A stretch of 7,914 bases of DNA from Clostridia bacterium (GCA_030530185.1 JAUMVL010000081.1:1-7914); one strand, 5' to 3'. Shown: positions 1 through 6,750, counted from the stretch's first letter. A program made the numbers and translations. The notes: generated from the sequence alone by a model not told the origin.

Positions 1-114
1 GAGGAAAAAACGATGGACCTTCTGAAAACCTTTGAGCTTGCGACGTATTCCACGGCAAACGGCTCGATCCGGCTGACCTTGACCAACGGACAGCTTCGGA
101 TCGCACAGTTCTGA
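1..114 (+). CDS. C-terminal fragment of an unrecognised protein
   Basis: Frame 1 is open from the left edge to a TGA at 112-114 and gives the last 37 residues of a protein, ending in QLRIAQF. The segment alternates polar and hydrophobic residues (GSIRLTLTNGQLRI), which suggests closing beta strands. It is too short to assign to a family, and the start lies outside the window. Only 43 nt separate it from rqcH, on the same strand and with no visible terminator, so it is probably the preceding gene of the same operon. The reading frame could be fortuitous, but its position and codon make-up resemble those of the neighbouring genes. Confidence 0.5.
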   Translation, partial: EEKTMDLLKTFELATYSTANGSIRLTLTNGQLRIAQF

Positions 115-157
115 TCCGGCTCCATGCAAATGACAAAGGAGCAAAAGATAAAAACTC

Positions 158-1849
158 ATGGCTACTGACGGACTCTCCCTGTACGCAACCGTTTCGGAAT
201 TACAGATTCTGAAGGAAGCACGGATCGATAAAGTGCAACAGCCCGACAAAGACCTCCTTTTGCTGCATCTTCACGGTGCGGGATGCGGACGCGTCCGGCT
301 GATGCTGAATATTCATAACGAGAACGGGCGTATCCAGTTGACCGGAAACACGTTTGAAAATCCGGACGTCGCGCCCGCTTTTTGTATGCTGCTGCGAAAG
401 CACTTGATTGGCTGTCGAATCGCATCGATCGAGCAGGTTGGGATGGACCGAATTGCAGTCTTTTCCCTTTACGGCAAAAACGAATTGCAGGATGCAGTCG
501 AGCTGAAACTGATTGCCGAACTCATGGGAAAACACGGCAATCTGTTCTTGGTCGATTCCTCCGGTAAGATTCTCGATTGTATGCGCCACTTTGGGCCGGA
601 TGAGGATTCTCTCCGCATCTGTCTTCCAAACTGCACGTATGTAGAGCCGCCCAAGCAGGCGCGTCTGCATCCGTTCGAAGTTTCGGAACAAGCGCTGACC
701 GAGCTTGCGAAGGGGCGTCCTCCCCGCCTTTGGCTCGGAAACGAACTGCTCGGAATTTCCCGTCTGTGCGCGCAGCAGATCTGCTCCGACGAAATGCCTC
801 CTGAGCAAATCGGTTTCGCTTGCTACACGGTATTGCGCGACCTTTCGGAAGGTCATTTTCATCCTTCCGTGATTCCGGAGAAAGGCGTTTTGCCGTTTAC
901 TCCCAGGAATGCAGCCTGTCTGCCATTTTCCACGATGGCCGAAGCGCAGGAAGCATTCTATCGGATGCGCGATGCGCAGGCGATTTTGACCAAACGCCGT
1001 TCCTCTCTGCGCAACACGATCGAGCATGCGTTAAAACGGACCGTCAAAAAGTTAGATACTTATTTATTGCAAATTTCCGATGAGGCGTCCATGGAACAAG
1101 ATCGGCGCTACGGCGAGCTGCTGACAGCCAATCTCGGCACATTAAAAAGCTCGCCGACCGTCGCTGTCGTTTGGGACTACTATGCGGATCCGCCCGTGGA
1201 GATCTCTATCCCGCTTTCGGCGCAATACTCGGTGTCGCAGAACGCACAGCGATACTTCAAGCGGTATCGCAAGGCAAAGACAGCCCGTACCTATGCGCTG
1301 TCTCAGGTTGATTCTCTGAAAGCCGAACGGGATTATCTGGAAGGGCTGCTGTTGAATCTGGAAGCCTGTTCCTCTGCCGAGGAGCTTGCCGAACTGAAGG
1401 ATGAGCTGGTGTCGGAAGGCTATCTCAAACCGGATTCCGAACGACGGGTTAAATCCATTGCATCGAAGAGCGAACCGATTCGCTATCAAGCCCCCGATGG
1501 AACGACGATCCGAGTCGGCAAAAACAACCGGCAAAATGAAATGCTGCTGAAAAGCGAAGCGCCGGAGTACATCTGGCTGCACGCCAAAAATGTTGCGGCA
1601 AGCCACGTTTACATTGAATCGGCATCCCCTTCGCGCGAAACGCTGGTTCTTGCCGCTGAAATTGCGGCCTATCACAGTAAGGCGTCCGGGTCGGCGCAGG
1701 TGCCTGTCGACTATACGGCGCATCGATATGTCAAAAAGCCTTCCGGCGCACGGCCGGGGTTTGTCAACTACTTCAATCAGCATACGCTGTATGTTACACC
1801 CGAAGCGGACAAGCTGCTTCCGCTTCGATTCCAGGAACGGAGGATTTGA
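158..1849 (+). CDS. rqcH: RqcH/Rqc2-type NFACT family protein (ribosome quality control; FbpA-like)
   Basis: Bacterial Rqc2 homologue, 563 aa, close to the roughly 570 aa usual in Bacillota. The family binds obstructed 50S subunits carrying peptidyl-tRNA, recruits tRNA-Ala and drives C-terminal alanine tailing that marks stalled chains for degradation. The NFACT-N part opens with a typical start (MATDGLSLYATVSEL) and holds D97-R98, the Asp-Arg pair needed for tRNA binding and tailing in Bacillus RqcH. ELMGKHGNLFLVD lies at 121-133. The central helical, coiled-coil-prone part (about 265-425) includes NAQRYFKRYRKAKTA at 362-376. NFACT-R spans about 440-550, with VGKNNRQNE at 453-461, WLHAKN at 473-478 and YVKKPSGARPGFVNY at 524-538. 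The ATG at 158 matches the family N-terminus; its AAAGGAG (135-141) is rather far upstream (16 nt). Older names (FbpA, fibronectin-binding) reflect an adhesin annotation. The partner RqcP is not in the window. Confidence 0.95.
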   Translation: MATDGLSLYATVSELQILKEARIDKVQQPDKDLLLLHLHGAGCGRVRLMLNIHNENGRIQLTGNTFENPDVAPAFCMLLRKHLIGCRIASIEQVGMDRIAVFSLYGKNELQDAVELKLIAELMGKHGNLFLVDSSGKILDCMRHFGPDEDSLRICLPNCTYVEPPKQARLHPFEVSEQALTELAKGRPPRLWLGNELLGISRLCAQQICSDEMPPEQIGFACYTVLRDLSEGHFHPSVIPEKGVLPFTPRNAACLPFSTMAEAQEAFYRMRDAQAILTKRRSSLRNTIEHALKRTVKKLDTYLLQISDEASMEQDRRYGELLTANLGTLKSSPTVAVVWDYYADPPVEISIPLSAQYSVSQNAQRYFKRYRKAKTARTYALSQVDSLKAERDYLEGLLLNLEACSSAEELAELKDELVSEGYLKPDSERRVKSIASKSEPIRYQAPDGTTIRVGKNNRQNEMLLKSEAPEYIWLHAKNVAASHVYIESASPSRETLVLAAEIAAYHSKASGSAQVPVDYTAHRYVKKPSGARPGFVNYFNQHTLYVTPEADKLLPLRFQERRI

Positions 1850-1855
1850 GGTTAG

Positions 1856-2467
1856 ATGAAACTGCTGCTTGCAACCAACAACGCCCATAAGGTTCTCGAG
1901 TTGAAAGCGATTTTGGGGACTTACTTTTCCGAAATGTCCACGCTAAAGGAAGCCGGCGTTTCGTTTGAAGCCGTCGAGGATGGGACGACCTTTGAGGAAA
2001 ACGCACTAAAGAAAGCGCAGCAAACGCTGGACTATGTCGGCGATCGATTTGACGCCGCGCTTGCCGATGACAGCGGACTTTGCGTGGATGCACTGGGCGG
2101 TGCGCCCGGGGTCTATTCTGCACGCTATGCCGGTGAAGGGCACGACGATGCCGCAAACAATGCATTTTTAATGAAGAATCTCTCCGGTGTTCCGTTTGCG
2201 CAGCGTACCGGGCGTTTCGTTTCCTGCATTGCGCTCGTTCGCAGAGGACTTCCCCCGATCTGCGTCCGTGGAACCGCCGAAGGCATCATTCTGACCGAAG
2301 CCCATGGCGAAAACGGCTTCGGCTATGACCCGTATTTTTGGTTCCCTCCCCTCGAAAAAAGTTTTGCAGAGCTTTCGCCGGCCGAAAAGAACGCAGTCAG
2401 CCATCGGCACAACGCGCTCGTCCTGTTGAAGGAGGCGCTCGATGGCGAGAATCGGCATCTTTTCTGA
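1856..2467 (+). CDS. rdgB: XTP/dITP pyrophosphatase (RdgB/HAM1 family)
   Basis: Hydrolyses non-canonical purine nucleoside triphosphates (XTP, dITP, ITP) to the monophosphate and pyrophosphate, keeping deaminated bases out of DNA and RNA; cytosolic. The 203-aa length is normal. Diagnostic motifs are all present: TNNAHK at 7-12 (substrate phosphate loop), E47/E48, the ADDSGLCVDALGGAPGVYSA block at 70-89 with the catalytic Asp pair D71-D72, GENGFGYDP at 151-159 (base recognition), and SHRHNAL at 182-188. It begins 6 nt after the rqcH stop, with CGGAGG at 1838-1843 embedded in the end of rqcH, so the two are co-transcribed and probably translationally coupled. Its own 3' end contains the ribosome binding site and start of the next gene. 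Adjacency of rdgB to a YsnB-like phosphoesterase is a recurring Bacillota arrangement. Confidence 0.96.
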   Translation: MKLLLATNNAHKVLELKAILGTYFSEMSTLKEAGVSFEAVEDGTTFEENALKKAQQTLDYVGDRFDAALADDSGLCVDALGGAPGVYSARYAGEGHDDAANNAFLMKNLSGVPFAQRTGRFVSCIALVRRGLPPICVRGTAEGIILTEAHGENGFGYDPYFWFPPLEKSFAELSPAEKNAVSHRHNALVLLKEALDGENRHLF

Positions 2468-2912
2468 CACGCACGGAAGTCTGCGAAACCTTGATGCGTT
2501 CAAGGAGCGACTTGGACAGGTGGATGCGGTCTTTCATCTCGGTGATATTGCGGAGGATGCGCCCCGGCTTGCCCGGGAGCTGAACAGCGGCTTTGTCTCG
2601 GTTCGCGGCAACTGTGATCCATGGTCCGACCTCCCGACGGAGCGCGTGATTCCGTGGTACGGTCATCGGATTCTGCTGCTTCATGGGCACACCTGTTCGG
2701 GGCGATTGTCGCTATATTACAAAGCAAAGTCGCTGAATTGCGACGTCGTCTGTTCCGGACATACGCATATTGCATCTTCTGAGCTGTATGACGGGATTGT
2801 GCTGCTGAATCCCGGCAGTCTTTCCCTTCCCCGTTCCTCCAAAGAACCGAGCTGCGCAATTTTAACTGTAACCGAGGCCGATATCTTTGCCGAACTGTTG
2901 TTTTTATCGTAA
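2442..2912 (+). CDS. YfcE/YsnB-like metallophosphoesterase (MJ0936 family)
   Basis: Small binuclear-metal phosphodiesterase of the calcineurin-like superfamily, 156 aa. Members are Mn/Ni-dependent and hydrolyse model phosphodiesters; the physiological substrate is not established. The full metal-ligand series is present: D9 and H11 in SDTHG, D35 in HLGD, N57 in RGNCD, H81 in HGH, and H107 and H109 in GHTH, followed by the family signature LLNPGS at 121-126. The start is well fixed: AAGGAGG at 2429-2435 lies 6 nt before the ATG, and MARIGIFSDTHG is the normal N-terminus. The gene therefore overlaps the end of rdgB by 26 nt in another frame. It is probably the last gene of the rqcH-rdgB operon, as a promoter for the next unit follows. 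No signal peptide or membrane segment is visible, so it is cytosolic. Confidence 0.93.
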   Translation: MARIGIFSDTHGSLRNLDAFKERLGQVDAVFHLGDIAEDAPRLARELNSGFVSVRGNCDPWSDLPTERVIPWYGHRILLLHGHTCSGRLSLYYKAKSLNCDVVCSGHTHIASSELYDGIVLLNPGSLSLPRSSKEPSCAILTVTEADIFAELLFLS

Positions 2913-2967
2913 TAAACATTCCACAGTTTCGTCGAAAAACTTTTACAAAATTCCATCGGTTGCCGCA

Positions 2968-2996
2968 TTGACTTTCGATCCGAATATCAGTAAACT
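2968..2996 (+). promoter_or_regulatory. Predicted sigma-A-type promoter for the carboxypeptidase pair
   Basis: TTGACT (2968-2973, 5 of 6 consensus bases) is separated by exactly 17 nt from TAAACT (2991-2996, 4 of 6). It lies in the only sizeable gap on the + strand, and the ATG at 3029 would follow a leader of about 25 nt. The -10 box falls inside a perfect inverted repeat (2985-3000), which suggests repression at this promoter. The rest of the gap (2913-2967) is AT-rich and shows no convincing terminator for the upstream operon. Confidence 0.6.
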
Positions 2997-3000
2997 GATA
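2985..3000. promoter_or_regulatory. Palindromic operator candidate over the -10 box
   Basis: TATCAGT, then AA, then ACTGATA: two perfect 7-bp arms around a 2-bp centre. It covers the predicted -10 hexamer at 2991-2996 completely. The stem is AT-rich and no U-tract follows, so a terminator is unlikely; a dimeric repressor binding site fits better. The regulator is unknown and none is encoded in the window. Confidence 0.45.
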
Positions 3001-3028
3001 CCAAAAGTAATTTTACCGTGAGGGTTTC

Positions 3029-4600
3029 ATGATAGATTTGAAAAAGCTCTTAATCGGATGTATGTCCGTTCTTTTGGCTGCATCTGCCTTAGCCTTTCCG
3101 TTTCCCGCAAAGGCCGATTCCTATAATCTTGATTCCGTTTATGAGCCGTATTTTATCGTCGTCGACGCCGACAATCCTACAGTGGCGCTGGACGGTCTCG
3201 AACGAGAAGCCGATACGCGCTGTTTTCCCGCCAGCACGACGAAAATTCTGACCTCGATTGTCGTGATCGAAGAAACGCAGAAAAACGGCGGTTCTCTGTC
3301 GGACATGGCAACCGTTTCGGCAAACGCCGTCAATTTTGGACGCGGCAACTCGCTGATGGGCTTGGAGGAGGGTGATTCGTTCTCCCTGCTTGACCTGCTC
3401 TACGGCATGATGCTGCCGAGCGGCAACGATGCTGCAATTGCGCTTGCCGAGCATGTTGCGGGCAGCACCTCGAAGTTTGCCGAATTGATGAATGCCAAAG
3501 CCAAGGAGATCGGGATGAACTCCTCGCATTTTGTGACCGTGCACGGCAAGCATAAGGAAGATCACTATTCCACGGCACGCGACATGGCGCTTTTGACGGC
3601 GTATGCGATGAAAAACGAGACCTTCTGTGAGATTGTCAATACGCCGAAGTACACGACGACAAGCGGAAATCGTGAGTTGACCGTGATCAACTCCAACCGA
3701 ATGCTGATCGACACGGAGCCGACCGAAAAACTCCCGAACCCGATTTCCTGCCTGTACGAATATGCAATCGGCGTCAAGACCGGCGATACGACGCAAGCCG
3801 GCAAATGCCTGATCGCAGCCGCACGCAAGGAAGGAATTACGCTGATTGCCGTCCTGTTCGGCGGTACGCTGAACGACGAAACATACGACGGATTCGCCAG
3901 CGACTCTCGAAAGGACAAGTACAACGCCTATCGGTTCCAGGATGCGAAGAACCTGTTTGAATACGAATTTTCGAAGATGGAACGTTCCGTGACCCTGTCC
4001 GAGTTGAAAAGCGCAGGATTGCAGACGGAATTTTCGATCACGATTCCGAATGCGATCGACACCGATCCAAACGGAGGCGTTCTGATTGCCCGTGCGGATC
4101 TTGCCGATTCCTTCACGCTGAAATTAATGGAGCCAAAGATGCGCACGATTCTGGAGAGCGCCTCTTCCCTTGCGGAACCCTCCATTACGAACAGCTATGC
4201 GCCGATTTCGGACGGTTCGGTCATCGGCCGCGTATCATACGTGTTCAATGGGGAAACACTGTTTTCATCGGAGCTGATTGCGACCCGCAGCGTCAAAGAG
4301 GGCACTGCGCAGATCAATGTCAGCGCCGATCCGAATACGAATGCGCCGCAGATTCACTCCGGCGGTCTGATTGCAGAAGTTCATCCTGCCGGTTCCGTTG
4401 ACGGTGAAGGCGGATGCACCGAGCTCAGCCAGAAACAGATTATTTTAATGATTCTGGTCCCGGTGATCCTTCTTTTGCTGATTGTCTGCCTTGTGATGTT
4501 CGCCCTATACCTTCGTGCAGAACGCATCCGTGAAGAAAAGCGCAAGAAAGCCGCCGCTGCCCGCAGACGCGCCAAGCAACGCGCTCAGCGTCGGGATTGA
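3029..4600 (+). CDS. D-alanyl-D-alanine carboxypeptidase, membrane-anchored (peptidase S11, DacF/PBP5-like)
   Basis: Low-molecular-weight penicillin-binding protein that removes the terminal D-Ala from peptidoglycan pentapeptides outside the membrane, limiting cross-linking; 523 aa. A signal peptide occupies about 1-29 (hydrophobic core 7-22, likely cleavage after AKA). The catalytic set is complete: S69-T-T-K72 (acylated serine and general base), S131-G-N133 (SxN) and K250-T-G252 (KTG). HYSTARDMA at 179-187 is a family signature. A beta-rich PBP5_C-like region follows at about 315-425. A single membrane helix (about 470-494) is followed by a 28-residue tail with 14 Lys/Arg. This differs from the amphipathic anchor of E. 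coli PBP5, although the orientation (enzyme outside, basic tail inside) fits the positive-inside rule. The start is supported by the signal peptide and GTGAGGG just upstream (3018-3024). It forms an operon with the paralogue 10 nt downstream. The physiological role, vegetative or sporulation, cannot be told from sequence. Confidence 0.94.
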   Translation: MIDLKKLLIGCMSVLLAASALAFPFPAKADSYNLDSVYEPYFIVVDADNPTVALDGLEREADTRCFPASTTKILTSIVVIEETQKNGGSLSDMATVSANAVNFGRGNSLMGLEEGDSFSLLDLLYGMMLPSGNDAAIALAEHVAGSTSKFAELMNAKAKEIGMNSSHFVTVHGKHKEDHYSTARDMALLTAYAMKNETFCEIVNTPKYTTTSGNRELTVINSNRMLIDTEPTEKLPNPISCLYEYAIGVKTGDTTQAGKCLIAAARKEGITLIAVLFGGTLNDETYDGFASDSRKDKYNAYRFQDAKNLFEYEFSKMERSVTLSELKSAGLQTEFSITIPNAIDTDPNGGVLIARADLADSFTLKLMEPKMRTILESASSLAEPSITNSYAPISDGSVIGRVSYVFNGETLFSSELIATRSVKEGTAQINVSADPNTNAPQIHSGGLIAEVHPAGSVDGEGGCTELSQKQIILMILVPVILLLLIVCLVMFALYLRAERIREEKRKKAAAARRRAKQRAQRRD

Positions 4601-4610
4601 GGGAATTCCT

Positions 4611-5999
4611 ATGAAACGCAAAATCCTCTGTCTTTTTTTCGTATTTCTCCTGTCATTCGGTTGGTTTGGTGAAAGCGACTCTTCGACAGGATTTGATACG
4701 AAATCCCTGACGGAGGATTTTTTGATTGTCGTCAATGCCGAGCAGCCGGATACTGCCGTCTGCGGATTGGAGAAGAACGCGGACGAACGCTGTTTTCCGG
4801 CCAGCACGACCAAGATTCTGACCTGCATCATTGCCGTCGAAGAAGGCGATTTAGATCAGAAAATCAAGGTCCCCGCGTCTGCCGACTCCGATCGCGTCGC
4901 CGGTACGACAATGGGAATTGAAAAGAACGAGGTTTTTACGCTTCGCGATCTGCTGTACGGCATGATGCTGCCAAGCGGCAACGACGCCGCCATCGCGATT
5001 GCTGTCGGACTCTACGGGTCCGTGGATGCTTTTGTCGATCGAATGAACGAAAAGGCCTCGGAAATCGGAATGCAGCATTCGCATTTTGTCACGCCGAACG
5101 GGCTGCACAATGAAAACCATTATTCCACCGCACGGGACATGGCGATTCTCTCCGCATACGCAATGCGCAACGAAACCTTCCAGACGATCGTCGCAACCAC
5201 AGAATATACCGCAATTTCTTCGGCGGGACACCGTATCAAAGTCAGAAGCACGAACCGCTACCTTCGAAACTATACAGCCAGCGACTATACGCCAAAGTCC
5301 GTTCTTTGGTCGGAAGCCATCGGTATCAAAACCGGGGAAACGAATTATGCCGGAAAGTGCTTTATTGCTGCCGCTGAGCGCAACGGAACCGTTTACATTG
5401 CCGCATTGTTCCATGGAGATATGCCTCCCAACAACGCCAGTCAGAAAAAGAAGGACAATTATTCGATTGTCCGGTATCAAGACGCCCGCGCACTGATCGA
5501 ATATGCCTTTGAAAACGATCTTCGCTTCGTCTCAATAGAGGATTTGATCCTGCGTGGCCTTCCCTATCAGTTTTCGGTTCAGCATAACCCGCAAGAAACC
5601 GGAATGCTCTCATCCGCATATACCGTCGAGTGGGATCGAACCGCAGACTTTTCTGCGCCCGTTTGCCAATTTCCAGGAGCGCTGCTCTCTGATCCTTTGG
5701 ATGAATCTCTGATTCAAACCGAATGGAATGACGAAACGATCGAAGAGGGTGTTGTTGTCGGCACGATGTCGATCACGGACGGTGAAACCGTTTACTTTGA
5801 AGCGCCAATCCGCTGCACCGCTGTGGAGCGGCCGACACCTGCACCGACCGCAACGCCGACGCCAATTCCGACCGCTACTCCAACGCCGGAGCCTGCAATC
5901 GAAATTGTTTCCGCTCCCGTTGTAACGGAATCGCCAGTCTCCTCACCCGCTCCCACAGCTGCGCCATGGTGGCTGTCCTGCGCGCCGAAAGGCTATTAA
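4611..5999 (+). CDS. D-alanyl-D-alanine carboxypeptidase paralogue with Pro/Thr-rich tail and no C-terminal anchor
   Basis: Second S11 carboxypeptidase, 462 aa, clearly homologous to its upstream neighbour through the catalytic domain (shared CFPASTTKILT, LLYGMMLPSGNDAAIA, HYSTARDMA and KTG blocks). The catalytic residues are intact: S65-T-T-K68, S122-G-N124 and K240-T-G242. I chose the ATG at 4611 over an in-frame ATG at 4515. The later start has TGAGGGA at 4598-4604 at good spacing and gives an immediate signal sequence (KRK followed by hydrophobic 5-19). The earlier one would overlap the neighbour by 86 nt and bury the signal. After a beta-rich region (about 305-405) comes a Pro/Thr-rich linker (408-428), then a Ser/Pro stretch ending PWWLSCAPKGY. 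The membrane helix and basic tail of the paralogue are missing. Unless the N-terminal signal stays uncleaved, the enzyme may be released or held only by wall contacts. Its stop shares TTAA with the convergent hydrolase gene. Confidence 0.92.
   Translation: MKRKILCLFFVFLLSFGWFGESDSSTGFDTKSLTEDFLIVVNAEQPDTAVCGLEKNADERCFPASTTKILTCIIAVEEGDLDQKIKVPASADSDRVAGTTMGIEKNEVFTLRDLLYGMMLPSGNDAAIAIAVGLYGSVDAFVDRMNEKASEIGMQHSHFVTPNGLHNENHYSTARDMAILSAYAMRNETFQTIVATTEYTAISSAGHRIKVRSTNRYLRNYTASDYTPKSVLWSEAIGIKTGETNYAGKCFIAAAERNGTVYIAALFHGDMPPNNASQKKKDNYSIVRYQDARALIEYAFENDLRFVSIEDLILRGLPYQFSVQHNPQETGMLSSAYTVEWDRTADFSAPVCQFPGALLSDPLDESLIQTEWNDETIEEGVVVGTMSITDGETVYFEAPIRCTAVERPTPAPTATPTPIPTATPTPEPAIEIVSAPVVTESPVSSPAPTAAPWWLSCAPKGY
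5832..5894 (+). repeat. Low-complexity Pro/Thr codon repeat in carboxypeptidase linker
   Basis: Residues 408-428 of the second carboxypeptidase are almost entirely Pro, Thr and Ala, with TPTP-type units encoded by repeated ACN-CCN codons. Synonymous bases vary between units, so it is not a recent exact tandem expansion. Such linkers commonly span the wall between a catalytic domain and an anchor. Here the anchor is absent. Confidence 0.7.
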
Positions 6000-6712
6000 C
6001 GGTAATACGGGAGCCCCAGTTTAGCGAACGTATCGGGGCCTGCGATTCCATCCACTTTCAGCCTCGCATCCCTTTGAAATGCCCGCACCGCCTTTTGTGT
6101 GCGCTTTCCGAAGATTCCGTCTATTTTTCCCGGGGAATATCCATGTTCCAGCAAGGCCTTCTGCAAGTCGATGACGTCGTCCCCGCGCATCATCGGCTTT
6201 TTTAATTTGAGCAACCGGCTTTTCTTTTCTTCAAAGAACCTTGGCCTGCCATAGTAGTTCCACCCCTTCAATCGGTTCTCACGCACGCCGAGATCGCGTC
6301 CCTGCGCCTCGATCACATTCTTTCCATCATCAATGACATAGCCGACATGGTAAGCATGCCCGTCATTTTTGCATTGAAAGACCAGATCCCCCGCACGAAG
6401 GTCTTCCCGATGAATTCCGGTACACTGTCCCTTGAGTCCGTTCGCCGTCATATCATGCGGGATCAGATCGTGCCGCAAAAAGAAAAAGCATCCGAGGCCC
6501 GAACAATCGAATGCGCGCAGCTTCTCGCCATAGCCGAGTTCACATTGTTTCTTCCAATATGCGATCGCGCGATCGGCGTTCCGCTTGCTCGTTTCCCGCT
6601 TGCGGATCCATTCTTCGGTAATCTCATCGCCCTTCTGTCCCTGCGCGCCCCACACGTAGATGCTATGGTTCTCGACCTGCTCCCTCAGGTAATCGATAAA
6701 TTCCTGTATCAT
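5996..6712 (-). CDS. NlpC/P60 cell-wall hydrolase with C-terminal PG_binding_1 domain (lysin-like)
   Basis: Predicted cysteine peptidase that cleaves peptide bonds in peptidoglycan stems, 238 aa. The NlpC/P60 domain spans about 3-160: YVWGAQG at 19-25, catalytic Cys70 in FDCSG (68-72), His122 in YHVGYVID, and Glu135 in VIEA at the usual third-residue place. Between YVWG and DCSG lies an insertion of about 45 mostly helical, charged residues. A PG_binding_1 domain (about 168-236) has the typical VIDLQKALLEHGY, KIDGIFGKRTQKAVRAFQ and VDGIAGPDTFAKLG segments. The start at 6712 is chosen because AGGAGGTG (minus strand, 6722-6729) precedes it by 9 nt; an upstream in-frame ATG at 6769 would begin in the neighbouring terminator hairpin. 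There is no signal peptide, membrane segment or lipobox, so export would need a holin or lysis, as for phage endolysins. No other phage gene is adjacent. It stands behind the rpmA terminator, with no convincing promoter of its own. Confidence 0.88.
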   Translation of the reverse strand: MIQEFIDYLREQVENHSIYVWGAQGQKGDEITEEWIRKRETSKRNADRAIAYWKKQCELGYGEKLRAFDCSGLGCFFFLRHDLIPHDMTANGLKGQCTGIHREDLRAGDLVFQCKNDGHAYHVGYVIDDGKNVIEAQGRDLGVRENRLKGWNYYGRPRFFEEKKSRLLKLKKPMMRGDDVIDLQKALLEHGYSPGKIDGIFGKRTQKAVRAFQRDARLKVDGIAGPDTFAKLGLPYYR

Positions 6713-6713
6713 A

Positions 6714-6750
6714 CAGCTATACACCTCCTGTTGTACCGTATGCATAGCTG
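6714..6750 (-). promoter_or_regulatory. Inverted repeat enclosing the lysin ribosome binding site
   Basis: On the minus strand CAGCTAT (6750-6744) and ATAGCTG (6720-6714) are perfect 7-nt complements around a 23-nt loop that contains the AGGAGGTG. The stem ends one base before the ATG. In mRNA this could present or restrict the ribosome binding site; in DNA it could be a spaced operator. The stem is short and its loop large, so stability is modest. Confidence 0.3.

Noticed and set aside
200..1027. Long minus-strand open frame (275 codons) opposite rqcH
   Set aside because: It lies entirely antisense to a well-supported gene, has no good ribosome binding site, and its product resembles no family; a shadow frame.
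1142..1888. Long minus-strand open frame (248 codons) opposite the 3' half of rqcH
   Set aside because: Arg/Phe-rich antisense translation of conserved NFACT coding sequence with no start signal; a shadow frame.
2921..2945. AGTTT...AAACT followed by TTTT, a possible terminator after the phosphoesterase gene
   Set aside because: The stem is only 5 AT-rich base pairs; too weak to call.
3089..3796. Minus-strand open frame (235 codons) opposite the first carboxypeptidase
   Set aside because: The same codon bias produces a similar antisense frame in the paralogue (4851-5480), which shows it follows from the sense protein and not from a second gene.
4515..4610. In-frame upstream ATG extending the second carboxypeptidase by 32 residues
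   Set aside because: It would overlap the upstream gene by 86 nt, place a charged segment before the signal peptide, and ignore the good ribosome binding site before 4611.
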